Shown: in pieces, positions 10,670 to 21,747 of the stretch
Layout of the letters: every line of letters begins with the position of its first letter
Numbering within the stretch: the first letter of the stretch is position 1
From: Aplectana chamaeleonis
Lineage: Eukaryota; Nematoda; Chromadorea; Rhabditida; Cosmocercidae
Direction of reading: 5' to 3'
Length of the DNA: 64,000 bases
NCBI GenBank assembly: GCA_029168955.1
Contig: JAPDOI010000139.1
Span: forward strand, 186,001 to 250,000
The notes under the pieces: model-generated
Database searches by the model: none
The model's input: only the letters and a program-made list of their open reading frames with translations
What the model was told of the DNA's origin: nothing
Made by a program: the position numbers and the translations under genes

Positions 10670-11840
10670 ATATTCTGTCCCAGCACATGTCCAATGATGT
10701 CCTGCACATTCTTACTGAGGTCTTGTACAACCCTACTGGGTCCGGTACACGTCCCGTGGCACTACTCTGGACGGGGGAGACCACTCAGAATTCTATAGAG
10801 GAGTCAAATGAACCACCGCTTGAAACGTTATCAATGCAAGTATTTGTATACTGTTTTCATTGCAACAGCGACTTATACCAGATCTTTCATCAGAGTTTTG
10901 CTTCATATCTACGAGCAATGTTTGGAAGCCCCCCCCCGTCTAGGATAGACCCCATGATGTCCTGCACACTCCTACTGAGATCCTGCACAGTCCATAATGT
11001 CCTGCACACTTCTAGTGAAGTCTTCCACACTCCTACTGGGTCGTGTACACGTCCCATGGCACTATTCTGGACGGGGGGGGCACTCTGAATTCAGGAGAGG
11101 ATTCAAATAAACCACCACTCAAAACGTTATAAATACAAGTATTTGTATACTGTTTTCATAGCAACAGCGACTGATAGCAGTATCAAGCATCTTTGATCGG
11201 AGTTTTGCTTCATTTCTATGAGTGAATCTTGGAAGCCCCCCCCCGGCACTATCCTAGAAGGGGGGGGGGCACTCAGGATTCAAGTCAGAAATGAAGCGGT
11301 CCACTGATCGGTAACGCTACCAAATGAAGTATGTCTATAGAATTTCATTAGCAACATTGCTTTACAGCAATATCAAGCATTTTTTTAAAGGTTTTTTGTT
11401 CATTTCTACGAGTAAATCTTTGGTGCCCCCCCTCGTCTAGGATTGAGCCGCCCCCCCGTCTAGGATAGACCCCCATGATGTCCTGCACACTCTTACTGGG
11501 GTCCTGCACAGGTCTTGTGATGTCCTGCACACTCCTACTGAGGTCCTGCACACATTCTACGACGTCCTGCACACCCCTACTGGGGTCCTGTAGAGGTCCC
11601 ATGATGTACTGGACACTCCTACTGAGGTCCTGCACACTCCTACTGGGGTCCTGCACACGTCCCATAATGTCGTGCACACTCCTACTGAGGTCCTGCACAC
11701 ATTCTATGACGTCCTGCACACCCCTACTGGGATCCTTCACAGGTTACATGATGTCCTTCACACTCCTACGAGGCTCCTGCATACATTCCATGACGTCCTG
11801 CATACTCCTATTGCGGTCTCGCATAGTCAACCGATACTTC
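10670..11840. repeat. 21-bp minisatellite with interspersed C-rich segments
   Basis: Units such as GTCCTGCACACTCCTACTGAG (21 bp, often paired into 42 bp) form blocks at 10670-10760, 10950-11060 and 11470-11830. The blocks alternate with two to three related ~150-bp segments containing CAAGTATTTGTATACTGTTT and poly-C tracts (CCCCCCCCCGTCTAGGATAG). The arrangement suggests segmental duplication of block plus spacer. ORFs at 11348-11740 (minus) and 11475-12002 (plus) follow from the stop-free 21-bp period and are not called as genes. Confidence 0.85.
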
Positions 11841-12689
11841 AGCACACCCTGCGACGACTTCTTATCTTTGGTGCGCATAGTACAAACACGTGCCACGCTC
11901 AAAAACATCCCTTCCGCACAGCGTCCTCTTCCGAGCCGGACGTTTAGAGTACACCAACCTAGGAAGCAAGGTATTTATATGAAGTCTCTAAGAAAACAAT
12001 GACTGATAACGAAAAAAAACCGTCATTTTTATAAACTAATTTTGAGGGGCCGGTTTCCGAGTTTGAACCGCCGGTTACGGACCCAGAAGTCATTACGGTG
12101 AGTTCCTACAATTATTTTCGGCATTCCCGTGGCCGGTTACCTCTAGTCACAAATTTTCGAGCAATTTGGTCCCCGCCTTCCAAAAAAATGGAATTCGACG
12201 GACGGAGGGTGAGACGGAGGCGGAGGCGGTGGTGGAGAACGTTTTTGCGTACTTTGAGATGTCTTAACTTTAGAAAGCGTGGACCAGTTAGGATGAAAAT
12301 TTGCACACATATGTAAGTTCTTACAGCGCATCGAATGGTGTACAGCTCATGCTTCTGGTGACGGTATGAATAGGTGATCTCATTGTAGGGCATCCGCGCG
12401 GGAAGAGATCAAAGCCAAAACCTGGTGCGCGCTTCGCGCGCACCACAATTATAAATTGCCACCGGCACGAAATTCTCACGGTTAACAAAATTGATGATAA
12501 CCAGTTGATAAAGGGCCATCTTTCTCCGGAGGTGAGCGGCTGAAACTGAACACACTAGGGATTAGGGAAACAGCCTCACCGGTGATAGAGATATAAACGA
12601 TGTTGGAGCCTATTCATGGAAAACTCTGGTAAGAAAAACTACTTCACTTCCGCGAGAATTTTGTGCCGGTGGCAATTTATAATCCTGTT
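11841..12689. other. Intergenic stretch, nothing recognised
   Basis: Includes the GC-rich palindrome at about 12424-12443 shared with 2471-2490 and a short (GGCGGA)-rich patch near 12210. No gene recognised. Confidence 0.4.
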
Positions 12690-13566
12690 TCATCTAGTCG
12701 TCATTAGGTTTGGAAACAAAAAAAGGGTGGGAACTGTGGTCGCGCTAGAAGGGGTGGGCAAGTGTTATGCAAGAGGGGTCTACAACACAACTGCATGGAC
12801 ATATGAAAGTCATATCTGAGGGTGTAATGTGCCTTTAAAAGGAAACTTCTGCTAAAATAGAGTGAAATTATCCAACTGTTTTGCTTTGCTACGGATTAGT
12901 GTGATTTGGAAATGTGACATTTGTGAGAAACTCGTTAAGAGGGATGAAATGTCTTGTGCTACTGATTTGGCATCGGAATAAACTCGAAAGAAGCGCTAAA
13001 AACTCAGTGAAATGATTCATCGTTGATTTGGCTGTGCACTTGTTTACTAAACAACAAAATTGAGTGTGACATTGGAAAACCAGATCACGCGCTTCTCTTC
13101 TGAAATCAATCGAGCGCTTGCAGTTTAGGTTAACAGGTCTCAGGTCATTGCAAAATTGTGTCTCCCACCTCGATCATTCAGAAATATTGATTTTCAAGCA
13201 TTACTAAATTATTTGACGCGTTCGCTTCCGATTGACTATCAATTAATGAAAGTGGAAATAACATCACGTAGTGTGTTTATGCGAATGTCGTCAACTAAGA
13301 GAACTGCTGTCACACGAATACATAAATGCTCAGTAAGCAGTGTGTGATTTGGTTTTTCAATGTCACACTCAATTTTTGTTGTTTAGTAAACAAGCGCACA
13401 GCCAAATCAACGATGAATCATTTCACTGAGTTTTTAGCGCTTCTTTTGAGTTTATTCCCATGCCAAATCAGTAGCATAAGACATTGCACCTCTTTTAACG
13501 AGTTTCTCACAAATGTCACATTTCCAAATCATACTAATCCGTAGCAAAGCAAAACAGTTGGATAAT
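12690..13566 (+). mobile_element. Truncated copy of the composite element (flank plus foldback)
   Basis: Matches copy A from its 3' flank (TTCATCTAGTCGTCATTAGG-like) through the whole foldback, including the shared GAAGGGGTGGGCAAGTGT and CTGCATGGACATATGAAAGT stretches. The minisatellite and leader are absent. Inverted ends lie at about 12866 (TTATCCAACTGTTTTGCTTT) and 13535-13566. Confidence 0.75.
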
Positions 13567-13740
13567 ACTCTTTATGGACAACCTCCGAAGGTACAGAGTT
13601 GTGCTTCACAAACCATGATGTACCCACATGATGATTGCCTGGCAATCAGTATGTGTTCTAGCGTTCAATGAGGCGTTCACTTCCCTTCTACAGATTTGAG
13701 ACCTTTTTTTTTCTGCAGAGCTTTTTCAGCAATAATTTCC

Positions 13741-14007
13741 TAAAGGCAGCATACACGCTCGCAAGCATGGTTTGGATAACAACGTAAATCGAACCGTACG
13801 GCTTACAACACAATGCCTACGAATTTTGAGGTGTCTACGGGGGAGGGGGGCGTGAAAATACGGGCGGGGCCAAACTTGGTACTCATGCTTCGGCAGTGTG
13901 GGTCATTTTTAGCGCTTCGAAATGCATGGTAATTGTGATGTAAGCTGTACGGTGAAACTTACGTTGTTATCCCAACCACGTTTACGAGCGTGAGTGCTGC
14001 CTTCAAA
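13741..14007. mobile_element. MITE of the TAAAGGCAG family (short form)
   Basis: A 267-bp unit. The left end TAAAGGCAGCATACACGCTC and the right end GAGCGTGAGTGCTGCCTTCA are inverted, and similarity continues inward (GATAACAACGTAA / TTACGTTGTTATC). Confidence 0.75.
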
Positions 14008-14303
14008 TATGTGTCTTTCACTTAATTATCCGAAGGCATAATAGTAGTGATAGTAGTTTCATTCGATTGATTCATTAATAGGAATCGTGCTACTCTAAAA
14101 AATTGGGTTGGAGAAGGAACCTGTTACATGAAAATCTGCATTCACATTTTTGGATCTGGTTAGGAAAAGGCGAGCCACCGAAGAGTTATTAGAGCGAGAA
14201 CTTAGAAAATCAGTATGAATAGAAGGACTAGTAAAAAATTTACATAGGTTATTGTAGCTAAAAATGAATTGGTCTATGGACTATATCTACAACTATCCGA
14301 TAG
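14008..14303. other. Intergenic, nothing recognised
   Basis: AT-rich sequence between a MITE and a possible exon. Confidence 0.4.
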
Positions 14304-14550
14304 AAAAGTCAACTCACGAATAATTCCGATTCAGGGCGTTGATACTCGGAAAGCGATAAGCATGGGCAGGCATGGCTGCGATTTGGTCCTGTATATCAAT
14401 GGACGAATGTGACGCGAACCCAGGACGCGCTTTTTGGTCACCTACCGAACTGATTTCGTTGGCCTTGTATTCGAATTGTACGAGCTGAGACAGCGTATCA
14501 CGAAGTGCGAACTGTTCGCGTGGATCCACCAGATCTCTCAGCTTAAGCCA
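14304..14550 (-). CDS. Possible isolated exon, protein not recognised
   Basis: The minus-strand reading from about 14550 is open, of mixed composition and protein-like, for example DPREQFALRDTLSQLVQFEY and IQDQIAAMPAHAYRF. It has a plausible acceptor (GGCTTAAG) upstream and a canonical donor (GTGAGT at about 14309-14304) at its end, so it could be an internal exon of about 80 codons. Neighbouring exons in a compatible phase were not found on either side, and the family is not recognised. It may be a real exon of a gene with long introns or a captured fragment. Confidence 0.3.
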
Positions 14551-14559
14551 TCCTTAATC

Positions 14560-15402
14560 ATTCTTTGATGCTGATCCGGCATTGGATGTGCAAACGTACC
14601 GTGGGATAGGGTGCAGATGAAACAGTACAAAGTGCGAGTAAAATACCAATGCCATGAATGACCATCGAGATGAAGCTGCCCGTGACGATTTCCAAGAAAA
14701 AATGTGATCGCCACGGCGATATCACCGGGGCGCCGCCGAAGAAGGATCAGGTCCCAGGTCCTCAGGTGGATCGTCTGCGTTTCGATACGGAGCCGATTTC
14801 TCGTTATCTCTCTCGCGCGCCCCGCCGAGACATCAACATCATATCACGACCAAAAAGTTTTTAAGGCAAACAAAGCCTAAAGAAAAGAGTGTAGATGTTT
14901 TTCTTATAAAACATGATTACTTCTTCCACTGAAAAAAAATTAATCTGTTCGCTAATCTCAATGCGGGAGCAACATCTACCTAGCTATAGTACTGCTCATA
15001 GCATGTGTCCTAGGACGCGTTGGCGACGCGAGAACGCGTCGGGAACGTCGTTTTCGTTCGGAGTCTGAGATTTCGGAATGTCAAAACACTGTTCGATTTG
15101 CTTCGTCGCGCTGATTCCAAAAATGTGTTCAGGTTAAATTTTTCACCCAGTCATGACCTACGTTCTCAGAGAGAAGCCAAAATCTTCAAAAATCAATATT
15201 TTCGGAATTTTGAGACGTCAATAGATTCGTATAGTCACTCTGATTTCAAAAATGTATGCATGGTTAAAATTAGTCTAGTTTTTAATCTACTTTCAACTTT
15301 CCAAAAGTCTTTGGAATCAAACTCTCTTCAAATCCGTTAGTTTGGAAATATCGCAGCACCATTTGATTTGCAGCATCATTTTGATACGTGCAGTGTGGAA
15401 AA
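14560..15402. other. Intergenic stretch, nothing recognised
   Basis: The ORFs at 14658-14864 and 15020-15340 show no recognisable domains. Confidence 0.35.
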
Positions 15403-15984
15403 CGGACGGACGGACGGACGGACGGACGGACGGACGGACGGACGGACGGACGGACGGACGGACGGACGGACGGACGGACGGACGGACGGACGGACGGACG
15501 GACGGACGGACGGACGGACGGACGGACGGACGGACGGACGGACGGACGGACGGACGGACGGACGAACGAACGGACGGACGGACGGACGGACGGACGGACG
15601 GACGGACGGACGGACGGACGGACGGACGGACGGACGGACGGACGGACGGACGGACGGACGGACAGACGGACGGACGGACGGACGGACGAACGGACGGACG
15701 GACGGACGGACGAACGAACGACGAACAGACGGACGGACGGACGGACGGACGGACAGACAGACGGACGGACGGACGGACGGACGGACGGACGAACAGACGG
15801 ACGGACGACGGACGAACAGACGACGGACGACAGACAGACGGACGGACGGACGACGAACGGACGGACGAACGGACGGACGGACACGGACACGGACGGACGG
15901 ACGGACGGACGGACGGACGGACGGACGGACGGACGGACGGACGGACGGACGGACGGACGGACGGACGGACGGACGGACGGACGA
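15403..15984. repeat. (ACGG)n tetranucleotide array, about 580 bp
   Basis: Almost pure GGAC/ACGG repeats. 15403-15560 is perfect. Interruptions (GAACGAACG, GACAGACAG, GACGACGG, ACACGGACACGG) cluster at 15565-15890, then it is perfect again. All reading frames encode low-complexity DGRT- or VRPS-type strings, and none is treated as coding. Confidence 0.97.
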
Positions 15985-16117
15985 TTTTTCTGATTTCCCC
16001 CATTTCTTTTCTACCTTTCCTGTAGTATATGTGTGACCGCCCTACTTGTTAGCCATTATTCACCAAAAACCATCCTTCAGTTTTATAAGTATTTTTTCCT
16101 CGCGTCAACTTTGATTC

Positions 16118-16243
16118 GGGCCCGAGTACTCATGATCAACTTGGTGTACGACGTGAACAAGGGGCGGGAGTGGTCCAGATATTGAGCACTCCCGCTTCTT
16201 GTTCACGTCGTACACCAAGTTGAGCATGAGTACTCGAGCCTGA
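16118..16243. repeat. Near-perfect hairpin
   Basis: Two ~55-bp inverted arms. The core GATCAACTTGGTGTACGACG is mirrored as CGTCGTACACCAAGTTGAGC, separated by a short AT-rich loop near 16180. Non-coding; it could be a short foldback element. Confidence 0.85.
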
Positions 16244-17261
16244 TTGCCCTATGGGTCTTTCGATGATCATCTAACTTGGGACATTTTTGGATTTCCGTGC
16301 TTTACACGCAACACTAGTCTCCCTTGGAATTTTTGTATGAAAATAGAAGCCGTAACCGCATTCCTACCGAAAAATACCTCGTTTTCACGTGGCAAAACAC
16401 GTGCGTAAGGCTGCGTCTAGAGTTCATTCGCGGCGCGGCGCGACGTTATAATTAGCCTAAGTATCGATCAAGCGACGTCGCGTTGCGTCGTCGCTAGATG
16501 TTCACAGTGAAGAGGCGCGATACATCGGATTTGACGCGCAAACGATAATCGCTCCGCGTCGATCGCGTCGCGTTGCATTGCATGGTCGCGAAGCGATTGT
16601 CATCATTTTCTCTTGCCTCATCAAAGACAAGGGGTGTCCAGATTCTTCTTAAGCCTTTTCACTCTTTTGTCTTCCACTCTTTTTCTCCGATGTTTTCATC
16701 GCCTGTTTTTCTCTAGTTTCAGGCTGTCTGGCATTAATCGATTTTAGTGAGGCTTCAAAGTTTTTCATTTTTGGGTTTTTTTATGGTATTCAAACGACGC
16801 ATAATTCAGTCTTATTTTACCTGTAAATACCCTATTCTGTGCACTCGACTCACATAACGAACGACGAAAAATTCTAAGCATCATTTGCTCCCGATGTCTT
16901 TCTTATTGTTTTGTACAATTGTCAGCAAATTGTCATAAAAAATATACAGAATAAGATCGCTCTATAGAGAAAAGAAATGTACAGAGTACCTTGAAGTATA
17001 CAGAATATGATCGCTTATTGATTAATTTTGCTTGTATACGGAAATTTGCGAACGTACGCAATTGCGCGTAGTCGCCCAGCGTTCGCGCGCCGTTCACGCC
17101 TTGATGTCAACGCGACGCGATTTTCGCGTCGCGCTGACATAGGCCATCGCGTAGCGCCGCGAAAACTCTGACCGCCGCCTAAGGATAGAAAACCTAATTC
17201 TTCTCTGCGAACTTCTTTCTTTTTTCTTCTTTTTTTTAGAAAGAGAGAGATCGGAAAAGTC
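16244..17261. other. Intergenic, possibly one GC-rich TIR element
   Basis: TAGAGTTCATTCGCGGCGC at about 16417 and GCGCCGCGAAAACTCTGACC near 17155 are imperfect inverted ends around GCGACGTCGCG-rich DNA, suggesting a degenerate ~750-bp element. No gene recognised. Confidence 0.35.
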
Positions 17262-17777
17262 ATAGATAAACAGAATACACGTAGCTCCAGAACTTCACGG
17301 TTGTCCACACGAACAGCACGACGATTTATGCGCAACACTCAAACTTGGGTAATTAAACCCCATAAAAATATAACAATCGATACAACTAGCGCAATGCAAT
17401 GACTAACATACAAATATGATGAATGTATGTATAAAACAATTTAAGCTCAGCAGCAGACCCTCAGTGAAACCCTCCTTTTCCATAAAAACGCACAAAATAA
17501 ATGCTCTCCCATTTCCCCGAATTTCTCCAATGAAAAAAATGGAGGAGCACAAAAATCACTCAATACAGACTTTATAGCGCAAGAAGAAAAGAGAAAAGGG
17601 TAGAAGCTCTCCCACCCCGGCATTATCGTCGTTTTTTTATGTTGTTTTTGATTCCAGCGCATGATTCCTACTGCGCGGTGGGGAATGTCATTCGAGGGCA
17701 CAAAGCTGATGTTTCCCACTGATATCTGCGCGGAGAAAACTTTTCACAGAATTCTGATCGCCAATTTGGCGATACTC
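17262..17777 (-). repeat. 3' LTR remnant, interrupted
   Basis: Two blocks match the 5' LTR: 17678-17777 (GGGGAATGTCATTCGAGGGC ... GCCAATTTGGCGAT) and 17262-17311 (AAACAGAATACACGTAGCTC ... CACGGTTGT). In the 5' LTR these blocks are directly adjacent, so about 365 bp (17312-17677) was gained here. The inserted part contains the SL1 sequence at 17338-17359. Confidence 0.75.
17338..17359 (-). other. Exact 22-nt SL1 spliced-leader sequence (not an SL RNA gene)
   Basis: The minus strand reads GGTTTAATTACCC followed at once by AAGTTTGAG, identical to the nematode SL1 leader over all 22 nt. It is followed by TGTTGCGCATAAATC and not by the GTAA donor that follows SL1 in SL RNA genes, so it looks like the 5' end of a trans-spliced transcript copied back into DNA. 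From 17311 downwards the sequence after it returns to LTR. Confidence 0.85.
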
Positions 17778-17796
17778 CCCCCCCTACTCACAAAAC

Positions 17797-18831
17797 CTAG
17801 TGCCAGAAAAGTGAGAGGTTTCGTTGAAGGTGTCGCAGGCGACGAATGCATTCCCATCTTCCTTCACGAGCGTTGTCCAGTCTGATTCTGATTATAGCGC
17901 TGCACTCCGGCAAATCACAGAGCGCCGGATGATGGCCTGGTTGACGACAGTGGCGGCATCTGGTAAAATACCTCTTGCAGGTTCTATCCCCAGCGCACGA
18001 TCCTTCCAGACAGATTTCGCATCTACCAGTGGTGCGCACAAGCACTCGGCGGTGTTCAACATCCTTGACCATTGTGCAAGAATCCGAATAGTAAACACCC
18101 GGAACCTCACAGAAGGCACAGCGCATAAATCTTTCTTCGCTCGGAAAAATTCCGCCGTTTCGGAGTTTTCTCGGATTGCATCGTGGTTCTCTGTCAAGCT
18201 GGTCGATTATGTCCTTGAAATTCCGAAGAGCTTGCTCGTTGTCTTGAATCATAGCCTGGATACGGCGCCCGTCGTTCATTTGATCCTCTCTCAGCTCTTC
18301 TCCCGCGTCATCATCGTCATTGCCAGGCTGTTCCTCTTGCGCATGGGCATTGTCTAAACCTTCGTCAGCTTCGGCGCTACCATCACCGCCTGAGTCTGCT
18401 TCCATCCCGTCAGGCGCATCAGCGTCTACTGCAACGACCTCCATTAACGCGGCCTTGTCCACGATGATTTCGTTCTCGTCCCGAATCTCGATGCCCTCCC
18501 GCGCCGACGGGGACAGTTGTAGATGGCGCTTGAGCGAGTCTGTAGAATCGGCCACGAGCTCCTGAAGGTTTTTCACTGCAGCACGCATCTCGTCTTGGAA
18601 TTGGAAATTACGAACGTTTTCCTCATGCTGCCGAGAGATTCGTAGGTCTGCCAATGTAGAACGAACCGAGGCGAGCGTCTGAAGCTGGTCATTTGTAATG
18701 GTTTCAATGGCGTCCAGTTTCATTAGAGGAGGTTCGTTTTCTCGTAGTTCCTGTGGCTGGTCCACGAAAAGCGTCCAGTCCACGGTTGTGGTCCGTTTTA
18801 GCGCCAAGAGTAGGATAGGCAAAGAGAACAA
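17797..18831 (-). CDS. Accessory zinc-knuckle ORF at 3' end of the Pao/BEL element
   Basis: An intact 344-codon minus-strand ORF between the envelope-like region and the 3' LTR. The N-terminal half is helical and charged (LADLRISRQHEENVRNFQF and following). Residues ~145-185 form an acidic segment (GNDDDDAGEEL). The C-terminal ~90 residues are Cys-rich and end in a CCHC knuckle CRHCRQPGHHPALC. This suggests a nucleic-acid-binding, gag-like protein. The coding signal extends upstream in another frame (18838-19158, ISEDELNFRMCEADFLDLRA), so the ancestral protein was probably longer and this copy may carry a frameshift. Pao/BEL elements normally have one gag, so a second knuckle ORF after env is unusual. 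A host gene captured by the element is an alternative. Confidence 0.6.
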   Translation of the reverse strand: MFSLPILLLALKRTTTVDWTLFVDQPQELRENEPPLMKLDAIETITNDQLQTLASVRSTLADLRISRQHEENVRNFQFQDEMRAAVKNLQELVADSTDSLKRHLQLSPSAREGIEIRDENEIIVDKAALMEVVAVDADAPDGMEADSGGDGSAEADEGLDNAHAQEEQPGNDDDDAGEELREDQMNDGRRIQAMIQDNEQALRNFKDIIDQLDREPRCNPRKLRNGGIFPSEERFMRCAFCEVPGVYYSDSCTMVKDVEHRRVLVRTTGRCEICLEGSCAGDRTCKRYFTRCRHCRQPGHHPALCDLPECSAIIRIRLDNAREGRWECIRRLRHLQRNLSLFWH

Positions 18832-18837
18832 AGTGCT

Positions 18838-19158
18838 CTATTGGGATCTTATGAACAAAAAATTCAAGCGCAAATATTCCGCCCTTAGATCTAAGAAGTC
18901 TGCTTCACACATACGAAAATTAAGCTCATCTTCCGAAATACGAAGTCTTCTCAAACATTCTTCATAGATCGGCACTGATTCCGTGCATTCGTGGAATTCG
19001 AAACAATATATTGTACAATACGGCCTAGAGTTCCATGGGCGTAGGAAGAGGCGGAAGTGCCCGTTTGGGTTCTCGAAATTGATGCTTGACTTGGCGCAGT
19101 TGCTCAAGATGGTCCTCCATAATCTGAAACATGAACAATGAAGGAAAAAAATCAACAA
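18838..19158 (-). pseudogene. Probable N-terminal part of the zinc-knuckle ORF, frame-shifted
   Basis: Open minus-strand reading directly upstream of the zinc-knuckle ORF with protein-like content from residue ~40 (VPIYEECLRRLRISEDELNF). A different frame of the same segment starts MEDHLEQLRQVKHQF, suggesting at least one indel. Not recognised outside this context. Confidence 0.4.
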
Positions 19159-19273
19159 TTGAGCGCACCTATAATTTTTTTCTTGCGCTCTTATAGAGTC
19201 TGTTATTTCTTTACATTTTTTTAAATTGAAAACAACGTTTCCTCAACTGTGCGCACGAAAATGCGCTTAATGA

Positions 19274-21154
19274 CTAAGCGCTCGTTTTTGCTGACAGTCG
19301 CTGTTCGGCGCAATGATGTTTGAGAGTGGACAAGAGGAAAAGAATGGCCCGTATCGGTAAACAGTTGATCGACCACACTAAGTAAAGTGCGAAACGAATT
19401 ACTCGAAAACCAAAGCTACTTATGTAAAAATAGGACATCAGCAGTAGTAGCGCTAGCATCGCAGAAACTAGTACTAGCGTTTTACACCAATTGAGCGTGT
19501 ATAATATGTCCTAAATCGGGCCATTTAATATCATTGTAAACTGTGCTGTTGCTTTGGAAAACAAGAAGCGCTGAATAATCGAGAGTATTGACATATTTTA
19601 GTATCCCCCTGATCTTGACCGTATTCTTCACCTGGCCACATGAGACAGTGCAATCGAGCAATTGGCGCACTGAATCGAGCTGAAGTCGAATCAGAAATCC
19701 AGGATTTTCCGGAGCGCAAGGTAATACAAAAGAGTGCTTAGCATACAGTATCTCTCCTAGAATCATCCTTCCAGAGAAACATCGCACATTAGCGCTTGCG
19801 CCGACAGCGCAATGATAGCAACCTTTTAATTGACTGTTTTCGATTTTGCACACTTGCTTGCAAACTTCAATGGTTGCCATATTCAATGTTCGCCGGAAAC
19901 CGACTACAATTTCTGAGGATACCAAATGTGTAATTTTCGCAATCAATGAAGAATTTCGACGTTTCCTCAATACCCAATTAGCCGTTTTTACTGGTAATTT
20001 ATGCTGAATCCGGTTGAACTCTTCGTCGATATTGGCCGGGGTGCATGCGCAATTACCCTTAGATTCGGCTGCGGTGTATTTGCAGTCCTCAGTAAAGGTA
20101 CAATTCATCGAACTCGCCTCAACAAAAGAGTTGCAACGGAGGTTTGGAGCTATTGCCCGTGTCCATATCGCAGTATCTACGCCATCCGTGACGATTTAGC
20201 TACTCGACTTTGGTGTTGGAGGGAGCGCCAGCATTGTCAAGTCACACGTATAGAAGAGATATCCACCGGATTGTTCGGTAGAACCTGCACAACATAGCAT
20301 CCCACAGTTTTATTTCGAAGAACATCTTCCACGATGACTTCTAATTTAACCTTTTCAGTCCAGCGCATGCAACGAAACAGCTCATAAAATTTCCTATTCA
20401 ACGGCGTTCCGTAAATTCGATAAAACAGGCACCCTGAGCTGAGGTAAAAACAATCGCAACCAAACTCTCCACAAGATTCAAGACAACCCGCGCAACCAGG
20501 ATATGGGTTTCCTTGTTTTAGTTCCGGAGTAAGGCTAGTCGCATTGATTCCGGCGCAATTTTGTCCTGAACAAGATCCTATATGGGGACAGCACTTAGTA
20601 TCAATAACGTTAAGACCTTTTGAGCGTGTGAAATATATAGTTTCTTATTCACATCGCAAGTAAAGATCTCTCCATCGAACTTTGGTATTTGCCGCCAAAG
20701 TCGAATTGCGGAGTGAGCGCAAACATGATTCTTGCTTGAAGGTGCTGAGTTCCAGCACCTCTGAAAGCGAGACACTGCACTGAGTCCCATGTCGAGTTTG
20801 GAAACAGCGCGTCGAATGATGCTCTAGAACATTGACGTCCTGACAAGCACTAGTTGCGTAAGGATCTTTTGGTATTACAACCAGGACTATTGCCAATGCT
20901 TATGCTATACGGTTGCTCGTTGAAGGTCTTTTTTGTCACATTTTGCGCACTAGTTGCCAGCAACAATATCCCAGTGCTCGTATGGCGAATACACAGAAAA
21001 ATCGAAAGCCTTTCATTAAAATGCGGACGGGTTTGCCAATAGTCATAGGCACATACAGCAGCAAATAAATTAGCGCAACTAATACGTATAGAGCTATAGC
21101 TGTGAGTAAAATCGCACCTATTGGCCAACATTCCGGGTTAAAGGCAGCAGACAC
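19274..21154 (-). pseudogene. Envelope-like glycoprotein region (phlebovirus G2-like), broken
   Basis: Located between the integrase C-terminus and the 3' accessory ORF, where Pao/BEL envelopes sit. It begins near 21154 with a hydrophobic segment (ECWPIGAILLTAIALYVLV). The 20580-20320 minus reading is very Cys-rich with the pattern GCxxCxxSCGxxGCDCF, then GCLFYRIYG and YELFRCMRW, which I recognise as the phlebovirus Gc/G2-like envelope of nematode retroelements. An ORF at 20108-19482 continues with more paired cysteines, and a final hydrophobic stretch lies at 19459-19274. The reading is split over at least three frames with stops (for example near 20215), so it is not functional. Assignment rests on motif pattern and position and was not aligned. 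Confidence 0.65.
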
Positions 21155-21495
21155 GCTCGAAAAAGTTGTTGAGATAACTACGTTTCTGAAGTCGCATGGC
21201 TCCTAGTAGACTACTCACGCCGTTGGAAGCGTCAAAAACGAGTCAAAACTACTAAATTTCAGCAATGCAAATCGAAGAATTTCTGCAACCCCGCCCCTAA
21301 GCTTCTGCAACCCCGCCCCAAAATACAAACTCGTCCAGATTGATAGTACCAATACGGTCCCTTTAGCTGGTTTTTGATGCTTCCAACGAGGTTAACGTTC
21401 CAGTAAAGGCTATATGAGTATATCGGCTTCTCTAGCTCAACCGTTTTGTTGCTGATATTCACTGTTTCAACCGCGCGCCGTAAAACTCGTCTGTT
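21138..21495. mobile_element. MITE of the TTAAAGGCAG family, right end lost
   Basis: Starts TTAAAGGCAGCAGACACGCT, matching the left end of the element at 54188, and shares internal blocks with it (GTTGAGATAACTACG, TTTCAACCGCGCGCC). The terminal inverted end is not present. It lies at the pol/env junction of the retroelement. Confidence 0.6.
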
Positions 21496-21747
21496 ATGAA
21501 GTGATGCAATTGGCAAATATCGTTAGCGCAGATTCCAAAATCTCGAGTCGCATCTCCAGTAATTACAACTCCCTTTTCAGTGCACGACAATTGCAGAACG
21601 TTGCATTATCGCCGCATGCCACGTGAATCAAGGAGAGGATCATGATGTGGAAAAGGAACCATTTCCTAGAACGCCATAGCACTAGGTCGCAAATTATAAG
21701 TGTGGCGCGCTTCTAGATCTTTATGACCTTCATTTTCGCGATCAACC

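Noticed and set aside
11348..12002. ORFs on both strands with VQDLSRS- and LLRSCT-type repeats
   Set aside because: By-product of the 21-bp minisatellite period.
15282..16036. Overlapping 200+ codon ORFs on both strands
   Set aside because: Pure translation of the ACGG tetranucleotide array in different frames.
17338..17359. SL RNA gene
   Set aside because: The leader is exact but lacks the following GT donor and any SL RNA stem-loop/Sm-site layout.
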